Counted from the stretch's first letter, positions 47,170 through 57,312 are shown. The stretch is 64,000 bases of DNA from Pseudomonas lijiangensis (GCF_018968705.1 NZ_CP076668.1:434001-498000); one strand, 5' to 3'. Numbers and translations: made by a program. The notes: generated by a model from the sequence alone, not told the origin.

Positions 47170-48876
47170 TCACGCCAGTGCTACTGAACCACGCACCGGT
47201 GTGCCGCGTGCCGGGCGGTCGCCTGCCACGAAGTAGTCGGCGGTGCTGCGTGGCAATGGCTGACGGCCACGAATCCTGTCGGCGATCTTCTCGGCGATCA
47301 TGATGGTCGGGGCATTCAGGTTACCGGTGGTGATGATCGGCATGATCGAGGCATCCACCACGCGCAGGCTTTCCAGGCCATGGACACGGCCCTGACCATC
47401 GACGACGGCCATGTCATCGGTGCCCATCTTGCAGGTGCACGATGGGTGATACGCCGTTTCGGCGTGTTCACGGACGAAGTTATCCAGTTCTTCGTCGGAC
47501 TGCACTTCGATGCCAGGGCTGATTTCGCGGCCGCGGTACGGGTCCAGTGCCGGTTGCTGCATGATTTCCCGGGTCAGGCGGATGCCGTCGCGGAACTCCT
47601 GCCAGTCCTGCTCGGTGGACATGTAGTTGAACAGGATGCTCGGGTACTCGCGTGGGTCCTTGGACTTGACCTGCACTCGGCCACGGCTCGGTGAGCGCAT
47701 GGAGCCGACGTGAGCCTGGAAACCATGCTCTTTCACACCTTTGGTGCCGTTGTAGTTAATGGCAACCGGCAGGAAGTGGTACTGGATGTTCGGCCACTCG
47801 AACTCTTCGCTCGAACGAATGAACCCGCCTGCCTCGAACTGGTTGCTGGCGCCGATGCCCTTGCCCAGGAACATCCACTCGGCACCAATGGCCGGCTGGT
47901 TCCACCACAACAGGGAAGGGTAGAGCGAAACCGGCTGGGTGCAGCTGTATTGCAGGTACATCTCCAGGTGATCCTGAAGGTTCTGGCCGACACCCGGCAG
48001 ATCATGAACCACGGGAATATCGAGCTTGTTCAGCAGTTCGGCGGGGCCGACACCGGAGCGTTGCAGGATCTGCGGCGAAGCGATGGCGCCGCTGCACAGC
48101 AGCACCTCCTTGCGGGCACGGGCTTCGATTCGGGTGTCGCTGTCACCGCGCAGATAAGCTACGCCGACGGCACGCTTGCCCTCGAACAGGATGCGGTCTG
48201 TCAAAGCATGGGTGACGATGGTCAGGGTCGGGCGCTTCTTGGCTTCGTCCAGATAACCGCGAGCGGTGCTGGCGCGACGGCCATTGGGCGTCACGGTTCT
48301 GTCCATCGGACCGAAACCTTCCTGTTGATAACCGTTGAGGTCGTCGGTGCGCGGATAACCTGCCTGCACACCCGCTTCGACCATGGCATTGAACAGGGGA
48401 TTGTTACCCGCCTTGGGCGTGGTCACGCTGACCGGACCGTCGCCGCCGTGATAATCGTTGGGGCCGATGTCGCGGGTTTCGGCCTTGCGGAAATACGGCA
48501 GGCAGTCGAGGTAGCTCCAGTCCTCCAGACCCGGTTCCTTTGCCCAGCCGTCATAGTCCATGGCGTTACCGCGGATGTAGCACATGCCGTTGATGAGCGA
48601 CGAGCCACCCAGGCCCTTGCCGCGACCGCATTCCATGCGGCGGTTGTTCATGTGCGGTTCCGGCTCGGTTTCATAGGCCCAGTTGTAGCGACGGCCTTGC
48701 AGGGGGAACGCCAGCGCTGCTGGCATCTGGGTGCGGAAATCCAGCCGGTAATCCGGGCCGCCGGCTTCCAGCAACAGAACGGTGACGCCCGGATCTTCGG
48801 TGAGACGGGCTGCCAGAGTGTTACCGGCAGAGCCGGCACCAATGATGATGTAGTCGAATTCGGATTGCGTGGTCAT
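47170..48876 (-). CDS. betA: choline dehydrogenase BetA
   Basis: The 568-residue flavoprotein of the GMC family oxidises choline to betaine aldehyde, and the aldehyde further. [16 protein letters not shown] is the FAD-binding N-terminus, [16 protein letters not shown] the GMC block 1, and HPSCTCKMG near the C-terminus includes the active-site His region. The ATG at 48876 follows GAAGGA and gives the family start [10 protein letters not shown]. It is the last gene of a betI-betB-betA series. A palindromic repeat block fills the gap from betB. Confidence 0.95.
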   Translation of the reverse strand: MTTQSEFDYIIIGAGSAGNTLAARLTEDPGVTVLLLEAGGPDYRLDFRTQMPAALAFPLQGRRYNWAYETEPEPHMNNRRMECGRGKGLGGSSLINGMCYIRGNAMDYDGWAKEPGLEDWSYLDCLPYFRKAETRDIGPNDYHGGDGPVSVTTPKAGNNPLFNAMVEAGVQAGYPRTDDLNGYQQEGFGPMDRTVTPNGRRASTARGYLDEAKKRPTLTIVTHALTDRILFEGKRAVGVAYLRGDSDTRIEARARKEVLLCSGAIASPQILQRSGVGPAELLNKLDIPVVHDLPGVGQNLQDHLEMYLQYSCTQPVSLYPSLLWWNQPAIGAEWMFLGKGIGASNQFEAGGFIRSSEEFEWPNIQYHFLPVAINYNGTKGVKEHGFQAHVGSMRSPSRGRVQVKSKDPREYPSILFNYMSTEQDWQEFRDGIRLTREIMQQPALDPYRGREISPGIEVQSDEELDNFVREHAETAYHPSCTCKMGTDDMAVVDGQGRVHGLESLRVVDASIMPIITTGNLNAPTIMIAEKIADRIRGRQPLPRSTADYFVAGDRPARGTPVRGSVALA

Positions 48877-48892
48877 AGAAAGTCCTTCGTAG

Positions 48893-49009
48893 AGCTGCAA
48901 GCCTCGAGTTTCAAGCTGCAAGCAAAGGCATTCAGGTGCTGCCTGTGAGAATGAGGGCGGCAAGCTGCTTCACTTGAAGCTTCTAACTTGCCGCTTGAAG
49001 CTGGCCGTC
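48893..49009. repeat. CAAGCTGCAAGC / CTTGAAGC intergenic repeat block
   Basis: The gap between betB and betA is filled by mixed direct and inverted short repeats: AGCTGCAAGC, TCAAGCTGCAAGC, GGCGGCAAGCTGC, TTGAAGC and CTTGCCGCTTGAAGC. They are of the same type as those at 25722-25772. They could form alternative hairpins in the betIBA message and change the ratio of BetB to BetA. Confidence 0.55.
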
Positions 49010-50482
49010 TTAAAACACCGACGCGTAATCGCCCAGTTCCACCTGCACGGATTTGATGCGTGTGTATTGCGCCAGCGAGCTGATGCCGTTTTCGCGGCCG
49101 ACGCCCGATTGCTTGTAGCCACCGACCGGCATTTCTGCCGCGGACTCGCCCCAGGTATTGATCCAGCAGATGCCGGCTTCAAGCTGGTGAATCACGCGGT
49201 GCGCACGGTTCAGGTCGCGGGTGACGATACCGGCGGCCAGACCGAAGTCGGTGTCGTTGGCGCGGCGGATCACTTCCTCTTCGCTGTCGTAACCGAGGAT
49301 GCTCATCACCGGGCCGAAGATTTCTTCGCGCACGATGGTCATCTCGTCGGTGCAGTCGGTGAACACGGTTGGTGCCACGAAGGCACCTTTGGCAAGGTCG
49401 CCTTCGGTCAGGCGTTCGCCACCGCACAGCAGGCGCGCACCTTCTTCCTTGCCCTTGGTGATGTAGCCCAGCACGCTTTCCATATGCTCGAAGCTGACCA
49501 GCGGGCCGAAGTTGGTGTTGTCATCTTCCGGGTTGCCGATGCGGATGCGTTTTACGCGCTCCAGGATTTTGGCTTCCAGTTGCGCCTTCAGGGCATTGGG
49601 CACGAAAACCCGTGTGCCGTTGGTGCAGACCTGACCGGAGCTGTAGAAGTTGGCCATCATTGCAATGTCGGCGGCGCGATCCAGATCTGCGTCGTCGAAG
49701 ATGATCAGCGGCGACTTGCCGCCCAGTTCCATGGTCACTTCCTTGAGCGAAGAACTCGACGCGCTGGCCATGACTTTCTTGCCGGTGTCGGTGCCGCCGG
49801 TGAAGGAAACCTTCTCGATGCGCGGGTGTTCGGTGATCCAGGTGCCGACTTCACGGCCGCTGCCGGTCAGCACGTTGAACACGCCATCGGGTACGCCTGC
49901 TTCGGTGTAGATTTCCGCCAGTTTCAAGGTGGTCAGGGACGTGACTTCGCTGGGCTTGAAGATCATCGCGTTGCCCGCTGCCAGTGCCGGAGCGGATTTC
50001 CACAGAGCGATCTGGATCGGGTAGTTCCAGGCGCCGATACCGGCTACCACACCCAGCGGCTCGCGGCGGGTGTAGACGAAGGAAGAATTACGCAGCGGGA
50101 TCTGTTCGCCCTCGATGGCGGGGACCAGACCTGCGTAGTACTCCAGCACATCGGCACCGGTCACGACGTCGACATAACGGGTTTCGGAATAAGCCTTGCC
50201 GGTATCCAGGGTTTCCAGTGCTGCCAGTTCATCGTTGCGCTCGCGCAGGATGTCCACGGCACGGCGCAGGATGCGCGAACGCTCCATGGCGGTCATGGCG
50301 GCCCAGATTTTCTGGCCTTTTTCTGCACTGGCGACAGCGCGTTCGACATCGTCCTTGCCTGCACGTTGTACTTGCGCGAGCACTTCGCCATTCGCCGGGT
50401 TGATGGCATCGAAAGTGGCGGGGTTGCTGGCGTCTACGTAACCGCCATCGATATAGAGTTTCTGCAGTTCAAAACGGGCCAT
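49010..50482 (-). CDS. betB: betaine aldehyde dehydrogenase BetB
   Basis: The 490-residue NAD(P)-dependent enzyme converts betaine aldehyde to glycine betaine. Catalytic Cys286 lies in [14 protein letters not shown], the general base Glu252 in TMELGGKSP, and GSGREVG (208-214) is the nucleotide loop. Length and positions match BetB of P. aeruginosa, which is 490 residues. It follows betI by 106 bases and is followed by betA. In this genus the product serves both osmoprotection and, through gbdR-controlled genes, carbon and nitrogen supply. Confidence 0.96.
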   Translation of the reverse strand: MARFELQKLYIDGGYVDASNPATFDAINPANGEVLAQVQRAGKDDVERAVASAEKGQKIWAAMTAMERSRILRRAVDILRERNDELAALETLDTGKAYSETRYVDVVTGADVLEYYAGLVPAIEGEQIPLRNSSFVYTRREPLGVVAGIGAWNYPIQIALWKSAPALAAGNAMIFKPSEVTSLTTLKLAEIYTEAGVPDGVFNVLTGSGREVGTWITEHPRIEKVSFTGGTDTGKKVMASASSSSLKEVTMELGGKSPLIIFDDADLDRAADIAMMANFYSSGQVCTNGTRVFVPNALKAQLEAKILERVKRIRIGNPEDDNTNFGPLVSFEHMESVLGYITKGKEEGARLLCGGERLTEGDLAKGAFVAPTVFTDCTDEMTIVREEIFGPVMSILGYDSEEEVIRRANDTDFGLAAGIVTRDLNRAHRVIHQLEAGICWINTWGESAAEMPVGGYKQSGVGRENGISSLAQYTRIKSVQVELGDYASVF

Positions 50483-50588
50483 AAAGTCCTCGCAAATTCA
50501 TGTGGGGGGCGATGACTGATCTCAGCTTGCCGGTATGTTTGGTCAACATTCGGCGTCAGTCGTTCGATGAAAAGGGCTCTTGAGCGCT

Positions 50589-51182
50589 TCAGTCCACCGC
50601 TTTCGCCAGTTGAAAATCCATGTATTCGTAAGCGATCTGCTGCGCCTGCTCCGTGTCGAAAGCATCGCCCGACAAGGCGCCGCGCAACCACAAACCGTCG
50701 ATGAGCGCTGCCAGCCCACGGGCTGCGCTGCGAGCCTGTTCCAGCGGCAATACGCGGCGGAACTGGCAGCACAGGTTCGAGTACAGGCGGTGATCGTTGA
50801 TCCGCTGCAACCTGTGCAGTGACGGGTGATGCATGCTGGTGGCCCAGAAGGCCAGCCAGGTTTTCATCGCCGGGCCATTGACCTGGCTGGCATCGAAGTT
50901 GCCCTCGATGATGACTTGCAGATGCGCCCTGGGGCTGTCATCGGTCAGCGCCTGACGGCGTTCGTTCACGCTCTGGATCAGTGCATTCATCAGGTGACGC
51001 ATGGTCGCCGCGATCAGGCCGTTCTTGTCCTGAAAGTAGTGGCTGATGATGCCGTTGGAGACGCCGGCCAGACGCGCAATCAGAGCAATGCTGGCCTCGC
51101 TCATACCGACCTGGTCCACCGCGCTGAGCGTGGCCTGGATCAGTTGCTGACGGCGGATGGGTTGCATACCAACCTTGGGCAT
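50589..51182 (-). CDS. betI: choline-responsive repressor BetI
   Basis: The 197-residue TetR-family protein begins [19 protein letters not shown], the BetI N-terminus, with the helix-turn-helix at about residues 25-55 ([19 protein letters not shown]). It represses the bet operon and is released by choline. The start at 51182 was chosen over an upstream in-frame start at 51245, since the extra residues fall in the operator region. A near-palindrome at 51234-51245 is the probable operator. Confidence 0.93.
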   Translation of the reverse strand: MPKVGMQPIRRQQLIQATLSAVDQVGMSEASIALIARLAGVSNGIISHYFQDKNGLIAATMRHLMNALIQSVNERRQALTDDSPRAHLQVIIEGNFDASQVNGPAMKTWLAFWATSMHHPSLHRLQRINDHRLYSNLCCQFRRVLPLEQARSAARGLAALIDGLWLRGALSGDAFDTEQAQQIAYEYMDFQLAKAVD

Positions 51183-51224
51183 TGGTTCGGGTCTCCGTGG
51201 CTTGCTGACCCTTTTTAGCCTAGT

Positions 51225-51256
51225 TGTTTTTAATTGAACGATCAATCAATAAAAAC
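51225..51256. promoter_or_regulatory. probable BetI operator
   Basis: TTGAACGATCAA at 51234-51245, within an A+T-rich stretch ending ATCAATCAATAAAAA, is a near-palindrome (10 of 12 symmetric) lying 52 bases upstream of betI. Known BetI sites are A+T-rich palindromes with ATTGA/TCAAT arms. The site suits autorepression of betIBA. Confidence 0.6.
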
Positions 51257-51291
51257 CTGCAGACGTGACAAAACGCTCTAAAACAGGCGTT

Positions 51292-51379
51292 GTAGGAGCG
51301 AATTCATTCGCGAAAAAAGGTGCAGACTTTGGAGGCAGCTTGCCCGCGACGAGATCGTCTTCGCGAGCAAGCTCCCTCC
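51292..51379. repeat. REP unit plus diverged REP doublet between betI and cbcV
   Basis: A complete 23-bp REP-like unit (51292-51314) is followed by a facing pair starting GGAGGCAGCTTGCCCGCGA (51331-51349) and TCGCGAGCAAGCTCCCTCC (51361-51379). The doublet resembles the core of the 155-bp element but lacks its terminal repeats. In P. aeruginosa the transporter gene betT1 occupies this place. Confidence 0.7.
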
Positions 51380-51392
51380 CACAGAGAAATAG

Positions 51393-52571
51393 TTACCCCA
51401 GATTCTTGCCCAGCAGCGCGTGATACAACTCGCTGTCACCCAGAATGCCGACCACCTTGTCGCCATCCTGCAGCACCAGTTTGTTGCCGGTCTGGTAGCG
51501 GATCTGCAAGGCATCGCGCATGCCGATATTGGAGTGAACCAGTGTCGGACGGCGATCCAGGCTGGCGACGTCCTGGCCCGGTGTCCAGTTCTGCAAGTCG
51601 AGCTGCGCAGCCCCCTGGCGAGCGCTTTTGATCACATTGCCTTCGGCCAGATCCAGCCAGGAATCCACGCCAGGGTCCAGACACACCGAACCGTTGATCC
51701 GGGTGCAGTTGTCGACGCTGCGCATCAGGCTGCGGCCGCACAGCACGTTGAGCGGATTGGTATGTGCGACGAAAGTACGTACGTAGTCATCGGCCGGGTT
51801 GAGGACGATCTCTTCGGGCACGCTGTACTGAATGATCCGGCCGTCTTTCATGATCGCGATGCGGCTGCCCAGCTTGAGGGCTTCATCCAGGTCATGGCTG
51901 ACGAAAACGATGGTCTTGCTCAGTTTGCTTTGCAGGGCCAGCAGTTCATCCTGCAGGCCTTGGCGGATCAGCGGGTCGAGCGCAGAGAAAGGCTCGTCCA
52001 TCAGCAGAATGTCGGCGTCCATCGCCAGTGCCCGTGCCAGGCCGACACGCTGCTGCATGCCGCCGGACAGTTCATCGGGCTTCTTGTTGCGCCATTGAGT
52101 CAGGCCGACCAGTTCCAGTTTTTCGTCGACCAGCTTGCGTCGTTCCTTTTCCGGTCGTCCCTGCATTTCCAGGCCGAAGCTGATGTTCTCGCGAACGGTC
52201 AGCCAGGGCATCAGGGCGAACTTCTGGAACACCATCGCGATGCGCTGGGTGCGCATCATTTTCAGTTCTGCCGCCGTGCAGTTGGCGATGTTGATCTGCG
52301 AGCCTTCATGCTCGACATACAGTGAACCACGGCTGACGGTATTGAGGCCGTTGATGCAGCGCAACAGACTGGACTTGCCCGAGCCTGAAAGGCCCATCAG
52401 GACACAGATTTCGCCTTTCTCGATTTCCAGAGTGGCTTTTTCCACGCCGACGATCTGGCCGGTTTTTTTCAGGATCTGGTCACGCGTGAGGCCTTGGTCC
52501 AGCAGCTTGAGAGCCTCACGCGGATCCTTGGCGAAGATGACGTCTACCTGGTCGAATTTGATGATACTCAT
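51393..52571 (-). CDS. cbcV: choline/betaine ABC transporter ATPase CbcV
   Basis: The 392-residue protein has an ABC ATPase domain with Walker A GLSGSGKSS, signature LSGGMQQRVGLARA and Walker B DILLMDEPFSALDP. A C-terminal region of about 100 residues (from about 290) resembles a CBS-type regulatory domain, as in ProV/OpuA ATPases. It energises uptake of choline, betaine and carnitine. It overlaps cbcW by four bases. Order and neighbours match cbcXWV of P. aeruginosa next to betIBA. Confidence 0.93.
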   Translation of the reverse strand: MSIIKFDQVDVIFAKDPREALKLLDQGLTRDQILKKTGQIVGVEKATLEIEKGEICVLMGLSGSGKSSLLRCINGLNTVSRGSLYVEHEGSQINIANCTAAELKMMRTQRIAMVFQKFALMPWLTVRENISFGLEMQGRPEKERRKLVDEKLELVGLTQWRNKKPDELSGGMQQRVGLARALAMDADILLMDEPFSALDPLIRQGLQDELLALQSKLSKTIVFVSHDLDEALKLGSRIAIMKDGRIIQYSVPEEIVLNPADDYVRTFVAHTNPLNVLCGRSLMRSVDNCTRINGSVCLDPGVDSWLDLAEGNVIKSARQGAAQLDLQNWTPGQDVASLDRRPTLVHSNIGMRDALQIRYQTGNKLVLQDGDKVVGILGDSELYHALLGKNLG

Positions 52572-53413
52572 GCGTCGGACCCTACCTTGGCTTCGGGTTG
52601 TTTGCAGATACGGTCGAGCATGATGGCCAGCAATACGATCGCCAGACCGGCTTCGAAGCCCAGGGCGATATCAGCGGTGTTCAGTGCGTTGACCACGGGT
52701 TTGCCCAGACCGTCGGCACCCACCAGTGCCGCGATCACCACCATCGACAGCGACAGCATGATGCACTGGGTAATGCCGGCCGCGATGCTGGGCATGGCGT
52801 ATGGCAGTTCAATACGGGTCAGCAACTGGCGACGTGACGAGCCAAAGGCCTTGCCCGCATCGAGCAGTTCATGGGGCACATCGCGAATGCCCAGATACGT
52901 CAGGCGGATCGGCGCGGCGATGGCGAAGACCACTGTGGAAATCAGGCCGGGCACCACGCCCAGGCCGAACAGGGTCAGGGTTGGAATCAGGTACACGAAG
53001 GTCGGTACGGTCTGCATCAGGTCCAGCAGCGGACGGATAATGGTGTAGAACATGGGTTTGTGGGCAGCGATGATGCCCAGCGGCACACCGATGACCACAC
53101 AGACCAGTGTGGCGAACAGCACCTGGGCCAGGGTTTCCATGGTTTCCTGCCAGTAATGCAGGTTCAGGATCAGCAGGAAGGCCAGGATGACGAATACCGT
53201 CAGGCCCCATTTGCGCTGGATGTAATGCGCCAGTGCCGCAATCAGGCCAATCAATACCAACGGGTTGAACCAGGTCAGGCCGAAGGTCAGGCCGTGGATC
53301 ATCATTTCCAGGGTCGAGGCAATGGCATCGAAGTAGTTGGCGCCGTTTTGCGTCAACCAGTCGACAAAGGCCGCGATGTACTCGCCCAGAGGGATTTTAT
53401 GGTCAGTCAGCAT
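52568..53413 (-). CDS. cbcW: choline/betaine ABC transporter permease CbcW
   Basis: The 281-residue inner-membrane permease has about six or seven helices and the binding-protein-dependent transport signature around ELLDAGKAFGSSRRQLLTRIELPYA (given in parts: EAA loop near residues 185-210). It forms the pore of the choline/betaine importer together with CbcV and CbcX. The ATG at 53413 starts MLTDHKIPLGEYI, like ProW/ChoW proteins; an in-frame start further upstream would give a Cys/Pro-rich leader. It follows cbcX by 64 bases. Confidence 0.93.
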   Translation of the reverse strand: MLTDHKIPLGEYIAAFVDWLTQNGANYFDAIASTLEMMIHGLTFGLTWFNPLVLIGLIAALAHYIQRKWGLTVFVILAFLLILNLHYWQETMETLAQVLFATLVCVVIGVPLGIIAAHKPMFYTIIRPLLDLMQTVPTFVYLIPTLTLFGLGVVPGLISTVVFAIAAPIRLTYLGIRDVPHELLDAGKAFGSSRRQLLTRIELPYAMPSIAAGITQCIMLSLSMVVIAALVGADGLGKPVVNALNTADIALGFEAGLAIVLLAIMLDRICKQPEAKVGSDA

Positions 53414-53477
53414 GGTATCGATTGTCCGCTTGCGGGAAGAAATGGGACAGCAGGCGGGCAGGCCGCCTGCCATCGTC

Positions 53478-54425
53478 TTACTGTGTCAGTTTGGCCTTTG
53501 CAGCCTCCAGGCCTGGCTTGCCGTCTACGGTGGTGACTCCGGCGAGCCAGGTGTCGAGCACTTGAGGGTTGTTCTTGATCCACGCCTTGGCGGCGGCATC
53601 GGGTTTCATCTTGTCGTCCAGTACATTGCCCATCAAGGTACTTTCCATGTTCAGGGTGAACGAGAGATTCTTCAGCAACTGGCCGACGTTGCTGCACTCT
53701 TGCACGTAACCCTTGCGTGTATTGGTGAAGATAGTGGCCTGGCCGAAGTTGGGCCCGAAATACTCGTCGCCACCGGTCAGGTACTGCATCTTGAAGCGGG
53801 TATTCATCGGATGGGGTTCCCAGCCCAGAAAGACCACGTCCGTAGAGCGTCGCGTGGCACGGTCGACCTGCGACAGCATGCCGGCCTCACTGGATTCGAC
53901 GACCTTGAAGCCTGCGTCCTTCAGACCGAAGGCGTTCTTGTCGATCATGCTCTGGATCAGGCGATTGCCGTCGTTGCCCGGTTCGATCCCGTAGATCTTG
54001 CCGTCGAGTTCTTTCTTGAATTTGGCTATATCGGAGAAGTCCTTCAGGCCCTTGTCGTAAAGCGCCTGCGGAACGGCCAGCGTGTACTTGGCGTTTTCGA
54101 GGTTGGCGCGAACGGTTTCCACGGTGCCCGCTTCGCGGTAGGCCTTGATGTCGTTTTCCATGGTGGGCATCCAGTTACCCAGGAAGACGTCCATGTTCTT
54201 GCCATCAGCCAGGGACTTGTAGGTCACGGGAACCGAAATCATGGTGGTCTTGGTCTGGTAGCCCAGAGATTCGAGTACGACGCTGGTCACCGCAGTGGTG
54301 ACGGTAATGTCAGTCCAGCCGACGTCCGAGAATTTGACCGTGTGACAGGCCTCTGGCTCGGCGGCCTGTGCCAGCAACGGCAAACCGAGCGTGGCGGCCA
54401 ACAGCAAGGATTTAGAACCTTTCAT
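53478..54425 (-). CDS. cbcX: choline/betaine-binding protein CbcX
   Basis: The 315-residue periplasmic protein has a signal peptide (MKGSKSLLLAATLGLPLLAQA) and is of the ProX/ChoX type: VKFSDVGWTDITVTTAV opens the first lobe, MDVFLGNWMPTME holds a Trp of the aromatic quaternary-ammonium box, and FLGWEPHPMN holds another. It delivers choline and related compounds to CbcW. It is the first gene of cbcXWV, and a long upstream region with phased repeats separates it from divergent gbdR. Sequence alone does not tell which quaternary amine is preferred. Confidence 0.93.
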   Translation of the reverse strand: MKGSKSLLLAATLGLPLLAQAAEPEACHTVKFSDVGWTDITVTTAVTSVVLESLGYQTKTTMISVPVTYKSLADGKNMDVFLGNWMPTMENDIKAYREAGTVETVRANLENAKYTLAVPQALYDKGLKDFSDIAKFKKELDGKIYGIEPGNDGNRLIQSMIDKNAFGLKDAGFKVVESSEAGMLSQVDRATRRSTDVVFLGWEPHPMNTRFKMQYLTGGDEYFGPNFGQATIFTNTRKGYVQECSNVGQLLKNLSFTLNMESTLMGNVLDDKMKPDAAAKAWIKNNPQVLDTWLAGVTTVDGKPGLEAAKAKLTQ

Positions 54426-55130
54426 GGGGTGGACTCCTGTGAATTCTGTCTATTCATCTCATCAGCAACGGGGCGCTGACGCGGCTTGTTGTGTTGGCAA
54501 AGTGTGTTGCGAAGCTCTTTCACTGCGCCCGGCGATCGAGTCGAAGCCGATCATGTAACAGTGAAAATCAAACGCCTACAGGGGGCGTCGTATCCAGTAC
54601 AGGCGGGGTCGCATCCAGTGTGAGCAACGTCGCTTACAGCTTTTTTCCCACCTGCAAGCGCACTTTTACCGGGTGGGCCAGCTAAAAACGGCCAGATAAT
54701 GGAGACGACAAGGTGTATTGAAGTTCACTGGTGCGGCGCTTTCTTGCCTTTCGACAGCGAATGGCCTGCTCGCTTTTCGACCATGGCTGCCAGAAGCCGC
54801 CACCTTTTAGCGCGAAAAAAATCGGTTATGGCGCCGTGCTATTGCCCTGTGCGATGAGTGACACCGTTGGGCAACATCATCCGTTCCCGTTTCCCGAAAG
54901 TGCTACCGAACTGCTCACGCTTCCTTGTCGTGCGTGGCTTGCACGTCGTAATTGGATACGCCGGTCGCACCTGAATAGACGCATCACGACGTCGCTTTCA
55001 GGGGTTATTGAATGGCTATTCAGTTTTCGGCATGGGATTTGCGATGGGGTTGGAAGGCCATGCATGAAGCAAGGCTACTAAGAAGAGCCTCGCCTGAGGC
55101 CAACTAACGCCAAGAGTGAGGAGATACGTG
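54426..55130. other. cbcX-gbdR divergent intergenic region
   Basis: This 705-base gap carries the promoters of cbcXWV (minus) and gbdR (plus). The only clear structure is three 12-bp repeats at 21-bp intervals near 54587-54640. In P. aeruginosa the gene sdaB lies between cbcX and gbdR; no coding frame like it exists here. The remaining sequence has no convincing gene, RNA or repeat. Confidence 0.55.
54587..54640. promoter_or_regulatory. three 21-bp-phased repeats, candidate GbdR sites
   Basis: GTCGTATCCAGT (54587-54598), GTCGCATCCAGT (54608-54619) and GTCGCTTACAGC (54629-54640) start exactly 21 bases apart, two turns of the helix. The first two differ at one base, and the third matches the second at 9 of 12. 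AraC-family activators such as GbdR bind paired half-sites with this spacing. The site lies 162 bases upstream of cbcX, fitting activation of cbcXWV. Confidence 0.6.
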
Positions 55131-56234
55131 ATGACTTCGTTCAATGCAGGGGCACAACCCCAGAACCGCGCGCCACAGTCCATCGGCTTTCTGCTGCTGG
55201 ACAACTTCACCCTGATCTCACTCGCATCGGCGGTCGAACCCCTGCGCATGGCCAATCAGCTTTCCGGTCGTGAACTCTATCGCTGGACCACTCTGAGTGT
55301 GGACGGCAACCAGGTCTGGGCCAGTGATGGTCTGCAGATCACTCCGGATGCCGCCATGCAAAAGGCACCGGCACTGGACACCATCATTGTCTGCGGCGGC
55401 GTTGGTATTCAGCGCACCGTTACCCGTGAACACGTGAGCTGGCTGCAAAGCCAGGCTCGCCAGTCCCGTCGTCTGGGCGCTGTATGCACCGGCAGCTGGG
55501 CTCTGGCCTGTGCAGGTCTGCTCGATGGTTTCGATTGCAGTGTTCACTGGGAATGTCTGGCGGCGATGCAGGAAGCCTTTCCGCGTGTGTCCATGAGTAC
55601 TCGCCTGTTCACCCTGGACCGCAACCGTTTCACCAGTTCCGGTGGCACCGCGCCGCTGGACATGATGCTGCACCTGATCAGCCGTGATCATGGCCGTGAA
55701 CTGTCGGCAGCGATTTCCGAGATGTTCGTCTACGAGCGTATTCGTAACGAGCAGGATCACCAGCGCGTTCCACTCAAGCACATGCTGGGCACCAATCAGC
55801 CCAAATTGCAGGAAATCGTGGCCTTGATGGAAGCCAACCTCGAGGAGCCGATCGACCTCGATGAGCTGGCGGTTTACGTGTCGGTTTCCCGCAGGCAGCT
55901 GGAGCGACTGTTCCAGAAATACCTGCATTGTTCGCCGTCGCGTTATTACCTCAAGCTGCGCCTGATCCGTGCCCGGCAACTGCTCAAGCAGACACCCATG
56001 TCGATCATTGAAGTGGCATCGGTCTGCGGCTTCGTATCGACGCCACATTTCTCCAAGTGCTACCGCGAATACTTCGGTATCCCGCCACGCGACGAGCGTG
56101 TGGGTTCAAACACCGCGCAGCAGGTTGCCATGATGCCAATCCCGCAGGCTCTGGTACTGGCTCCGTTGTCCGGCCCGATGTCGGCATTGAGTCAGGCGCG
56201 TAACGAATCGACGTTTGCGAGTGTGCGGTTGTAA
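55131..56234 (+). CDS. gbdR: AraC-family activator GbdR
   Basis: The 367-residue protein joins an N-terminal DJ-1/PfpI-like domain (about 15-190, with VCGGVGIQRT and AVCTGSWALA near the nucleophile-elbow position) and a C-terminal AraC double helix-turn-helix (about 225-320; VSRRQLERLFQKYL and VCGFVSTPHFSKCYREYFG). Length and layout match GbdR, which activates glycine betaine and dimethylglycine catabolism and cbcXWV. The ATG at 55131 follows GAGGAG. Its divergent place next to cbcX matches its known target. Confidence 0.92.
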   Translation: MTSFNAGAQPQNRAPQSIGFLLLDNFTLISLASAVEPLRMANQLSGRELYRWTTLSVDGNQVWASDGLQITPDAAMQKAPALDTIIVCGGVGIQRTVTREHVSWLQSQARQSRRLGAVCTGSWALACAGLLDGFDCSVHWECLAAMQEAFPRVSMSTRLFTLDRNRFTSSGGTAPLDMMLHLISRDHGRELSAAISEMFVYERIRNEQDHQRVPLKHMLGTNQPKLQEIVALMEANLEEPIDLDELAVYVSVSRRQLERLFQKYLHCSPSRYYLKLRLIRARQLLKQTPMSIIEVASVCGFVSTPHFSKCYREYFGIPPRDERVGSNTAQQVAMMPIPQALVLAPLSGPMSALSQARNESTFASVRL

Positions 56235-56240
56235 GGCTTT

Positions 56241-56294
56241 TTCGCGAATGAATTCGCTCCCACAGGTCTGAGCAACTGGCCTGGTGGGAGCCAA
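56241..56294. repeat. REP unit at the left flank of the IS110 gene
   Basis: A 23-bp REP-like unit ending in CTCCCAC (56241-56263) is followed 20 bases later by GTGGGAGCCAA (56284-56294). The latter is the inverted complement of TTGGCTCCCAC at 57433-57443 beyond the transposase gene. These may be the two flanks of the insertion sequence or remains of a REP doublet. Confidence 0.55.
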
Positions 56295-56382
56295 CTGTCT
56301 TTCATCGCTCCCCGATGAACGGGCATTTTCATGATGTCATCGCGGATAGATTCCGCGATGGCGGGCAACGCCCGCCCCCCAT

Positions 56383-57312
56383 TCAAACCACCTGATCACG
56401 CCATGGTGTTCCGTCGCGCGCCATGGCGTTCAGGCGAATCAGCAACACCCGCATGCAGGCCACCAGGGCCACTTTCGCGCACTTGCCTTTGGCACGCAGC
56501 CTCGCATAACGCTCCTTGAAATCGGAGTTGTAGCGCACCATCCCCAGCGCACACATGTAGGCCGCACGGCGTAGTTTCGACCGCCCACCGTAGATCTGCC
56601 GCTTACCGGTCTTGGTACCGCTGTCGTTGTTGTACGGCGCCACGCCGGCCAAGGCAGCGATTTGTCCACGGCTCAGGTCGCCCAGCTCGGGCAGGTAGCA
56701 GAAGAGGCTGGCGATTGTCACGGCCCCCACGCCCTTTACAGCCTCTAGCCGTTGCAGCAGTTCTGAGTCGACCCGGCGGGTTTGTGCAGCGACAAGCTGA
56801 TCCACCGACTTGATCTGCACTTTAAGGCTGGCCTCCAACGCGAGGTAGATTTCCACCACGCAGGGCAGTACGGCCTGTTTGATACGGCGCCGGTTGTCAT
56901 CGCGTTGTTGAAGCAGGTTGCTACGCAAGTTGACCAGTTCAAGCAGGACTTCGCGTTCCTCGTCAGGCTTGGCGAAACCCTTTTCCTCCAGGCTGGAGGC
57001 GAACATGGCCAGCATTTGCGCGTCGATCGGGTCCGTCTTGGCGCGCTTGCCCATGGCCAGCGCGAACTGGCGTGAGCGGACAGGGTTGATACGCTGGACC
57101 TTGAACCCGGCATTAGCCAGCAGCTTTACCGACAGTCTCTCGTAACCCCCGGTGGCCTCAACAAGAACACGTTCAACCTGATGGGCGCTGAGGTACTCAG
57201 CGATGCTGGCGAGACCTTCTTCGGTGTTAGGCACGCAGAGATCATCTGCTTTGGGAAACAGTGCAACCTGCAGCGTGGCCTTGGAAACATCAATTCCGGC
57301 ATAGGCGGACAT
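56383..57312 (-). mobile_element. IS110-family transposase gene
   Basis: The 309-residue protein is a DEDD transposase of IS110 type. The RuvC-like N-terminal domain shows Asp7 in AGIDVSK, Glu52 in VEATGGYE and two Asp in KTDPIDAQ. The C-terminal transposase_20 domain has LEAVKGVGAVTIAS and IAALAGVAPYNNDSG with a Ser near the conserved catalytic position. It appears full-length. IS110 elements have no classical terminal repeats, so the ends are not fixed here. Pseudomonas members often insert in REP sequences, and REP units lie on both sides of this one. Confidence 0.9.

Noticed and set aside
54491..55081. Short open frames in the cbcX-gbdR gap
   Set aside because: They lack ribosome sites and plausible protein composition, and one overlaps the phased repeats.
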